Below, piece after piece: positions 1 to 4,199 of a DNA stretch of 6,218 nucleotides (its first letter is position 1; each line of letters opens with the position of its first letter). The stretch lies in assembly GCA_029561505.1 (NCBI GenBank), contig JAKQXK010000163.1, positions 1 through 6,218 on the forward strand. Reading direction: 5' to 3'. The notes below the pieces were generated by a model. The model was not told the origin of the DNA. It searched no databases and was given only the letters and a program-made list of their open reading frames with translations. A program made the position numbers and the translations under genes. Source of the stretch: Spirochaetota bacterium (lineage in GTDB: Bacteria > Spirochaetota > Leptospiria > Turneriellales > Turneriellaceae).

Positions 1-178
1 TAAATTCAACGAGCAGCTGGTCGGTGCCGGCTTCACCTGTGACAGAAACGACAAGCGGCGCCGTCGTGTCATTGCCGACAGCAAAACCGTCGCGAAAGAT
101 TAGCGCCTCTGGGCGGTCGGGTTTGCGGCAATTTGCGAGGGCCGCCAAAATTAATAATGATAGAATCCGTACTTTCAT
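1..178 (-). CDS. Putative lipoprotein, 3' part outside window (partial)
   Basis: Only the first 59 codons are present; the gene runs off the left edge. The protein begins MKVRILSLLILAALANC: a short basic start, a hydrophobic stretch and a lipobox-like LANC with Cys17. This is a type II signal peptide, so the mature protein should be lipid-anchored in the envelope. The residues after the cysteine are polar (RKPDRPEA) and show no recognisable domain. The start is well supported by a strong Shine-Dalgarno sequence, AGGGGG, about 5 nt before the ATG. The gene begins 17 nt after the stop of the TolB-N/beta-barrel gene, so the two are probably co-transcribed from the ECF-like promoter at 1327-1356. 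The function cannot be told from this fragment. Confidence 0.75.
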   Translation of the reverse strand, partial: MKVRILSLLILAALANCRKPDRPEALIFRDGFAVGNDTTAPLVVSVTGEAGTDQLLVEF

Positions 179-182
179 ATAT

Positions 183-188
183 CCCCCT
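183..188 (-). promoter_or_regulatory. Strong Shine-Dalgarno site for the partial lipoprotein gene
   Basis: The minus strand reads TTAGGGGGATATATG, placing an AGGGGG ribosome-binding site about 5 nt before the ATG at 178. It fixes the start of a gene too truncated to judge otherwise. It also contrasts with the genes behind the ECF-like promoters in this window, which have no such site. Confidence 0.7.
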
Positions 189-195
189 AAAAAAA

Positions 196-1320
196 TTACA
201 GACGAAAACTGATGCCGCCCGCCGCATAGGCGTGGCCGACGCTTTCGCCGATGTAGAAACTTTGTCGCCACATGCCATAGGCATTCAGCGACAGCCGGCT
301 CGTGAGTTTAATGCCGAGCTTCAACCCACCTTCGGCGAAAGGTGCGCTGGTGTTGAGGTTGTTGCCCGAGCGCGTGTTGCCAGTCGCGTCGACGGGCAGC
401 GTTGAGAGCGTCGTATAGTCGAGCTGAATGCTCGCCATGGAAAATCCGCCGCCGGCAAGCGGTGTCAAGGTGAAGCGCCAGAAACTCATTTCGTAACCGA
501 TATGGCCGGCTGTTGAAATATCGAGCAGCGATGCGCGAATGCGTTTGCTGTCGGTGGCAACGGCAAGATCATTGCTCGCGAACTGCGCGCCGCCCATGAG
601 ATGCAGCTGCATGCGTGGCAGAAGAAAATCATGGTAGGCATAAAATGCCGAAGTCGAAATCGCTGATTTAAAATCTTTACTGTAGAGTGCGTTGTCGGTC
701 GTGTAGTTACCGCTGAATTGCTGCGGCTGCGCAAAGACGCCGGTGCCGGCGATGAGGCCGAGCTCATGCGGCCCGATTTCGTCGTCGTCGAACTGCTGCT
801 TGCCGGCTTCGCCCTTATTAGGCAGCACCGATTTCGATTCTTTCACCACACGCGCCGCGAGTTCTTCGACCGCGCCAAAGAGCGACGCGTCGGCTGGCAT
901 GGTCATATCGAATTCGCTGACGACTTTCTTTTTGCCGATGTCGAGAACGAATACATGCGCACGAATTACATACCCACCCCGCCGCGATTTGTTTTCAATG
1001 ATCGCCTGATAAAAGCCACCGACCGCTATATCTTGCCGCGCCAAAAGCCCGAGGTTCAGCGCAAACCCGCGGCTGTGGTTCTCTTCTGGCCACAGAAAAT
1101 AATTCTTCTGGGCTAAGCTGCGCCAGTCTTTCTGCGGCAGTTCTTTGAAATCGAACTTCGCCTTCAGATCGTTGCGAATCGCCTCGGTGATGGAATCTTC
1201 GAGATAGCTATAATTGGGATTTTTGTCGAGATTTTTGAAGTCTAGAATCATGACCTTGCGAAGGCCTGCCGCCTGCACCGAGCTACCGACGAGAAACACC
1301 ACCAGAATTTTCGCCCTCAT
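196..1320 (-). CDS. Secreted protein with TolB-N/FlgO-like domain and C-terminal outer-membrane beta-barrel
   Basis: This 374-residue protein has a signal peptide (MRAKILVVFLVGSSVQAAG, cleavage near residue 18). Residues 20-165 resemble the TolB N-terminal/FlgO-like fold: RKVMILDFKNLDKNPNYSYL and EDSITEAIRNDL match the usual beta strand, FxNL and helix pattern, and RQDIAVGGFYQAI fits the later 'GxY' strand. An acidic linker (FDDDE, about 177-181) leads to residues 185-374. These alternate polar and hydrophobic residues, are rich in glycine and aromatics, and end in GGISFRL, as expected of an outer-membrane beta-barrel. The barrel part resembles that of the protein at 1708-2832 (IGYEMSFWRFTLTP against IGYKFTVFSSFSLTP). 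The ORF could be extended to a TTG at 1356, but that codon lies in the -35 of an ECF-like promoter, so the ATG at 1320 is preferred. Likely role: a periplasm-facing envelope protein. The exact function is unknown. Confidence 0.75.
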   Translation of the reverse strand: MRAKILVVFLVGSSVQAAGLRKVMILDFKNLDKNPNYSYLEDSITEAIRNDLKAKFDFKELPQKDWRSLAQKNYFLWPEENHSRGFALNLGLLARQDIAVGGFYQAIIENKSRRGGYVIRAHVFVLDIGKKKVVSEFDMTMPADASLFGAVEELAARVVKESKSVLPNKGEAGKQQFDDDEIGPHELGLIAGTGVFAQPQQFSGNYTTDNALYSKDFKSAISTSAFYAYHDFLLPRMQLHLMGGAQFASNDLAVATDSKRIRASLLDISTAGHIGYEMSFWRFTLTPLAGGGFSMASIQLDYTTLSTLPVDATGNTRSGNNLNTSAPFAEGGLKLGIKLTSRLSLNAYGMWRQSFYIGESVGHAYAAGGISFRL

Positions 1321-1326
1321 ATGACG

Positions 1327-1356
1327 TAAGACCGCCGAGTGAGGATTTCTACCCAA
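1327..1356 (-). promoter_or_regulatory. ECF-type promoter, copy a (before TolB-N/barrel gene)
   Basis: On the minus strand the -35 block TTGGGTAGAA is followed 14 nt later by GTCTTA (-10). The same arrangement with identical spacing occurs at 1659-1688 and 3666-3695. The ATG at 1320 lies 6 nt after the -10, and no Shine-Dalgarno site fits between them, so the transcript is predicted to start at or next to the start codon. A run of seven T overlaps the upstream edge of the -35 block. Recognition by the sigma factor encoded at 3656-4195 is inference. Confidence 0.75.
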
Positions 1357-1425
1357 AAAAACTTTGCTTCTGAGCGGCAGACCATTCGGCTGTGAGACGC
1401 GCGCGGGGCTGAAAGTAAGACAAAT

Positions 1426-1447
1426 CCATAGGTCATATGCCCTATGG
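1426..1447. promoter_or_regulatory. 22-bp near-perfect palindrome at the luxR-like stop codon (operator or weak terminator)
   Basis: Arms CCATAGG (1426-1432) and CCTATGG (1441-1447) flank an 8-nt centre that itself contains the palindrome CATATG (1434-1439). Ten of the eleven base pairs of the dyad match. It overlaps the stop codon of the luxR-like gene (1442-1444). In the minus-strand transcript it could form a 7-bp hairpin followed by AUUUGUCUU, which is a poor U-tract, so termination would be weak. The symmetry and length also suit an operator for a dimeric helix-turn-helix protein such as the adjacent LuxR-like product. The sequence does not settle which reading is right. The 121-bp gap between the two genes otherwise holds only promoter copy a. 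Confidence 0.4.
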
Positions 1448-1651
1448 TTTTAGAAAAAAATTGTGCTCTCGCGCCTTATCTACCGCTTCGAGCTTAGACT
1501 TAACGCCCAATTTTCGGTAAATCTGCTCGATATGCCGTCGCGCTGTGTGCGGGCTGATGCCAAGGCTCGTGGCCACTTCGCGGTAAGATCTGCCTGCTGC
1601 CAGTTCGCGCAGCACCTGAATTTCGCGCACAGTCAACGGGCGTCTGGGCAT
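1442..1651 (-). CDS. Small stand-alone LuxR/GerE-family helix-turn-helix regulator
   Basis: At 69 residues this is little more than a GerE-type DNA-binding domain. LTVREIQVLRELAAGRSYRE (6-25) is the conserved opening 'LTxRExxVLxxLAxGxSxxE', VATSLGISPHTARRHI (26-41) holds the helix-turn-helix with its recognition helix, and EQIYRKLGVKSKLEAVDKA (42-60) is the dimer-helix region. There is no receiver, autoinducer-binding or ATPase domain, so it resembles GerE-like solo regulators that act on DNA without a built-in sensor. The ATG at 1651 lies 7 nt after the -10 of an ECF-like promoter and has no Shine-Dalgarno site. Its level is therefore probably set by the sigma factor, making it a candidate second-tier regulator. 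Its targets are unknown; the palindrome at 1426-1447 is one candidate site. The family call is firm, the role is inferred. Confidence 0.85.
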   Translation of the reverse strand: MPRRPLTVREIQVLRELAAGRSYREVATSLGISPHTARRHIEQIYRKLGVKSKLEAVDKAREHNFFLKP

Positions 1652-1658
1652 ATAAGGG

Positions 1659-1688
1659 TAAGACCAGAATCACTGCAATTTTACCCAA
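1659..1688 (-). promoter_or_regulatory. ECF-type promoter, copy b (before luxR-like gene)
   Basis: The minus strand shows TTGGGTAAAA, 14 nt, then GTCTTA, the same layout as the copies at 1327-1356 and 3666-3695. A run of eight T overlaps the upstream edge of the -35 and may act as an UP-like element. Seven nucleotides (CCCTTAT) separate the -10 from the ATG at 1651, which predicts a leaderless or nearly leaderless mRNA. The element fills most of the 56-bp gap between the upstream barrel gene and luxR. No convincing terminator hairpin was seen in that gap, so some read-through from the upstream cluster is possible. Confidence 0.8.
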
Positions 1689-1707
1689 AAAAAATCTGAG
1701 CCGAATG

Positions 1708-2832
1708 CTAAAGAGCAAATTCGACGCCGACCGCGATGAAACTGACAAACGTCAACCGTGCATCGAACTCGGCGATGCTCGTCAGCGGCAGAATCAAACT
1801 CAACTGCCGCGTCAGGTGGTACCCGATTGTTAACCGCGTCACTGCCGCAAACAGCTGGTTTGAAACCTGATCGGCCCGAAAACCCGTCACCCGGGAAAAT
1901 TGAAAGATTCCACCGGCACCGATCGCCGGCGTGAGGCTGAATGAAGAGAAAACCGTAAATTTGTAGCCTATGGACAAGAACCCGCCAAAATTGAGCGTCT
2001 CAGCCTCAAGACGGGAAAACAATGGCAATGCTGCGGCGTTCGGGTGGTCTCTGAAAAAGACCGTGTCAAGCCGCAGCTGCACATTCTGAGGCAGAGATGA
2101 GAAGCGAAATGACGCACCAAACGAAATGACAGGTTGATGAATCTGTAGCTGCTCGGCGTAACCTCCCGAGTAAATACCTGGGCCCACTGCCAGCGAGGGT
2201 TTCCACTGCATAGAGTCGAGATCTTCGAAGAGTTTTTCGTTCTCTGCTTTGAACTTAATGCTGCGCATTTCTTGTGCATTGCCATCAACTACAAAGCGGT
2301 ATTCATACTGGTTTTTTTTCAGAATGTCAATTGGCAGAGAAATCTGCCATCGGCCGGGCGCCGATTTCTCACTTTCGAGAGGCACTGGTCGCCAGGCAGT
2401 AAACTCGCCTTCGATTTCAACGCGCTCTGCCTTAACCCCGTGGTGAAATGTAAAAGGCAGCGAAGTCGATGCGAGTTGCTTTTCAGAAATCGCGAGAATT
2501 CGCTTTCTGTCGATAGTCTCTTCGCTGATGACTTCGAGCTGCTCCCGAATCACGATTTGTCGGGCATTTTCATCAACGATAAACGCGTGCCTCTGCGTTC
2601 CGTTCACGAGGTATATGAACTTGAGACCTATTTCATCTTTATAAAGAATGCGTAGAACTTCGTTTCGCGCTATTGTTTGCAGGCCACCCTTGTCTTTTCT
2701 GGATAATTCAATCTCACCCGAACGTTCAGATTTGATTCGCCCGAGGTACACTTTGCCCGATTTGACGAAGACGACGTCTGCACTTAATGCACCTGCAAAC
2801 AGAATCACGCAAACGACGGCGCGCATCTTCAT
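1708..2832 (-). CDS. Secreted modular protein: two Sm-like beta modules, AMPK/CBM48-type domain, C-terminal beta-barrel
   Basis: The 374-residue product has a signal peptide (hydrophobic AVVCVILFAGALSA, cleavage near residue 18). Residues 19-66 and 69-118 look like two copies of a small beta module: VVFVKSGKVYLGRI with EVLRILYKD, and FIYLVNGTQRHAFI with RKRILAISEK. Residues 126-190 match the AMPK/CBM48 glycogen-binding fold: a VEIEGEFTAW strand with Trp147, GRWQISL with Trp162, and YEYRFVVDGN. Residues 210-374 are an outer-membrane-like beta-barrel ending VGVEFAL. The CBM48-like domain may bind carbohydrate or serve only as a structural module. The ATG directly abuts the TAA of the anti-sigma gene, and no ribosome-binding site is clear, so translation is probably coupled. 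An alternative ATG lies 6 nt further in (MRAVV). The product is probably an envelope protein controlled by the sigma/anti-sigma pair. Function unknown. Confidence 0.75.
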   Translation of the reverse strand: MKMRAVVCVILFAGALSADVVFVKSGKVYLGRIKSERSGEIELSRKDKGGLQTIARNEVLRILYKDEIGLKFIYLVNGTQRHAFIVDENARQIVIREQLEVISEETIDRKRILAISEKQLASTSLPFTFHHGVKAERVEIEGEFTAWRPVPLESEKSAPGRWQISLPIDILKKNQYEYRFVVDGNAQEMRSIKFKAENEKLFEDLDSMQWKPSLAVGPGIYSGGYAEQLQIHQPVISFGASFRFSSLPQNVQLRLDTVFFRDHPNAAALPLFSRLEAETLNFGGFLSIGYKFTVFSSFSLTPAIGAGGIFQFSRVTGFRADQVSNQLFAAVTRLTIGYHLTRQLSLILPLTSIAEFDARLTFVSFIAVGVEFAL

Positions 2833-3651
2833 TTAATAAGGCGATTCTGACTGAATGTCGTCTTTTTTTATCTGCATGCTGCCTTCAACGGTGAATACAG
2901 AATAGATTTCGCCCCGCTTAACGACTGCACCGCGAATCTCGCGGCCGTTATAGAGCGAAATGCGGCTCAGCGAACCGTACTTCGCCCGAATTTCGGCTAG
3001 CGTCTTCGGTGATTTTTCGGGCAACGCTGAGAAGCTGACCGAGGTTCCGGCGATTTTGCAATCTTGCCCGACTGTCAGCGGATAATTTTTGTCAGGCATT
3101 TCGAGATCTGCCTTTCCCGATTCGAGCTTTAGCGTGATTTGAGCTGGCCTATCGGCTGAGACTGCGATCTTTAACTTGGTGCCCGTAATCTGAATTTTAG
3201 CGGGCGATGAAGAAAACAGCACCGTTCGCTTTTTGGCAGGGCTCAATTGCCGGGCGAATTCAACGTCATAGTCGCCTGCTGAAAGTATAAGTTTGATCTG
3301 GTCATCGCTGGCTTCGCATGCGAAGCTGCTTTTCTGAGCAGTTACAACTTTCATGCCAGCATTTTCCAGACAAGGGGTCTGCAATCTACCCATAAGCCAG
3401 ACGGCGCCCAGCACAGTCGCGGCAACTGCAACCCCGCCGCTAAGCCAGTATACAGAAGTTTTGGCAAGCCACCCCGTTTGCAGCCGCATACCCTCGCTCA
3501 GCGCCTCGCTGGTTAAAGCCTTGGTATTCAGCTTCGATGCCGCCGCAAAATCAAAAACGCTGGCCGGCAGATTGCCGAGCCCATCGGTTTCAGGCGGCCG
3601 TTTCTTGTACACAGCCCTCAATTCTTCGAGTATTTTTGTATCGGGTGCCAT
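2833..3651 (-). CDS. FecR-like single-pass membrane anti-sigma factor / sigma regulator
   Basis: This 272-residue protein has a cytoplasmic N-terminal part (1-67), one transmembrane segment (about 68-87, YWLSGGVAVAATVLGAVWLM) and a periplasmic part (88-272). Residues 150-200 resemble FecR domains: beta strands, then ITLKLESGKADLEM and a closing PLTVGQDCKI. Residues 229-268 (ISLYNGREIRGAVVKRGEIY...) look like the small beta modules in the next gene's product. The periplasmic part contains Cys94, Cys112 and Cys198. By family and position it should bind the ECF sigma factor encoded just upstream and relay an envelope signal; no RskA- or ZAS-type zinc motif was seen. Upstream there is an ATG at 3666 overlapping the sigma gene, but it falls on the last base of an ECF-like -10. 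The ATG at 3651, with GGAG 9 nt upstream and 4 nt after the sigma stop, is preferred. Whether it inhibits or activates sigma is not visible. Confidence 0.75.
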   Translation of the reverse strand: MAPDTKILEELRAVYKKRPPETDGLGNLPASVFDFAAASKLNTKALTSEALSEGMRLQTGWLAKTSVYWLSGGVAVAATVLGAVWLMGRLQTPCLENAGMKVVTAQKSSFACEASDDQIKLILSAGDYDVEFARQLSPAKKRTVLFSSSPAKIQITGTKLKIAVSADRPAQITLKLESGKADLEMPDKNYPLTVGQDCKIAGTSVSFSALPEKSPKTLAEIRAKYGSLSRISLYNGREIRGAVVKRGEIYSVFTVEGSMQIKKDDIQSESPY

Positions 3652-3655
3652 GCGC

Positions 3656-4195
3656 CTATGCTCCATAAGACTCTCTTGGCTGCGGTTTTACCCAACTTTT
3701 TTCTGAGCGAAATTGCTGCTCGAGCCGGGCACTGACCGAAAGCAGCACGCGTGAAACAGCCGATTGAGAAGAACCCGTGGCCACGGCGATTTCTGCCTGA
3801 CTAAAGTCGTGCAACACATACAAATAGAACATCGCCGCTTCATCTTCAGCGTAGTTTTCAGTTACAAAGCGCAATATTTCTTCAAATTCCATTCTAGCTG
3901 CATCGGCGGCCTCGTATGATGATTGCCTCTGGCGGCGCTCAAGCTCACCCAGCGATTGTTCTTCAAGTATGCGCTTTTTGCCCGTCGTGATGCAGTGATT
4001 GCGTGCAATGCTGAATAGCCACGCGCGCGGGTTCTTAATATGGCGCCGTTTTTCTGACAAATAGCGTATTGCCTTAAAAAAGACGTCGTGCGTGAAATCT
4101 TGTGCGAGATCGTCATGTGCCGTATAGCGCTTGATAAACCGGTATATTTCGGCGGCGTGGTTACGGTAAAGGCTTTCGAGTTCTTCGGGGGTCAT
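3656..4195 (-). CDS. ECF-family RNA polymerase sigma factor
   Basis: The 179-residue protein has the size and two-domain layout of ECF sigma factors. Region 2 covers about 6-75: LESLYRNHAAEIYRFIKRY, then DLAQDFTHDVFFKAI (the core-binding and -10 helix), then NPRAWLFSIARNHCI. Region 4 covers about 103-160: EEILRFV, then YLYVLHDFSQAEIAVATGSS and QSAVSRVLLSVSARL, the helix-turn-helix that reads the -35. No extra C-terminal domain is present. The ORF is open back to 4300, but that would overlap the upstream gene by 100 nt and add a stretch unlike the family. The ATG at 4195 lies 4 nt after the upstream TGA and has no clear Shine-Dalgarno site, so translational coupling is likely. It stands next to a FecR-like gene, the usual partner. 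The three TTGGGTARAA-N14-GTCTTA elements in the window are its probable targets (inference). Confidence 0.9.
   Translation of the reverse strand: MTPEELESLYRNHAAEIYRFIKRYTAHDDLAQDFTHDVFFKAIRYLSEKRRHIKNPRAWLFSIARNHCITTGKKRILEEQSLGELERRQRQSSYEAADAARMEFEEILRFVTENYAEDEAAMFYLYVLHDFSQAEIAVATGSSQSAVSRVLLSVSARLEQQFRSEKSWVKPQPRESYGA
3666..3695 (-). promoter_or_regulatory. ECF-type promoter, copy c (inside 3' end of sigma gene, before anti-sigma gene)
   Basis: TTGGGTAAAA and GTCTTA on the minus strand are separated by 14 nt, exactly as in the other two copies, although here the element lies within codons for the sigma factor's C-terminal tail (SWVKPQPRESYGA). It would give a transcript of the anti-sigma gene and the following barrel gene without the sigma gene, so active sigma would raise its own regulator. 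The -10 ends 14 nt before the preferred ATG at 3651, leaving a leader of about 8 nt. Because it lies in coding sequence, chance is harder to exclude than for copies a and b, but the match is complete. Confidence 0.65.
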
Positions 4196-4199
4196 AGAA

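Noticed and set aside
718..1116. Plus-strand open frames opposite the barrel, sigma, anti-sigma and lipoprotein genes (for example 718-1116, 2272-2655, 3353-3706, 5145-5432)
   Set aside because: They lie antisense to minus-strand genes with clear signal peptides and domains, and their translations show no domain pattern or start signals.
1321..1356. 12-residue N-terminal extension of the TolB-N/barrel protein from a TTG codon at 1356
   Set aside because: The TTG is the first part of the -35 block of promoter copy a, and the extension would bury the signal peptide behind a polar stretch. The ATG at 1320 gives a normal signal peptide.
1416..1421. Fourth GTCTTA on the minus strand after the luxR-like gene
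   Set aside because: The expected -35 position reads ATAGGGC rather than TTGGGTA, and the GGG is off by one, so it does not meet the pattern shared by the other three.
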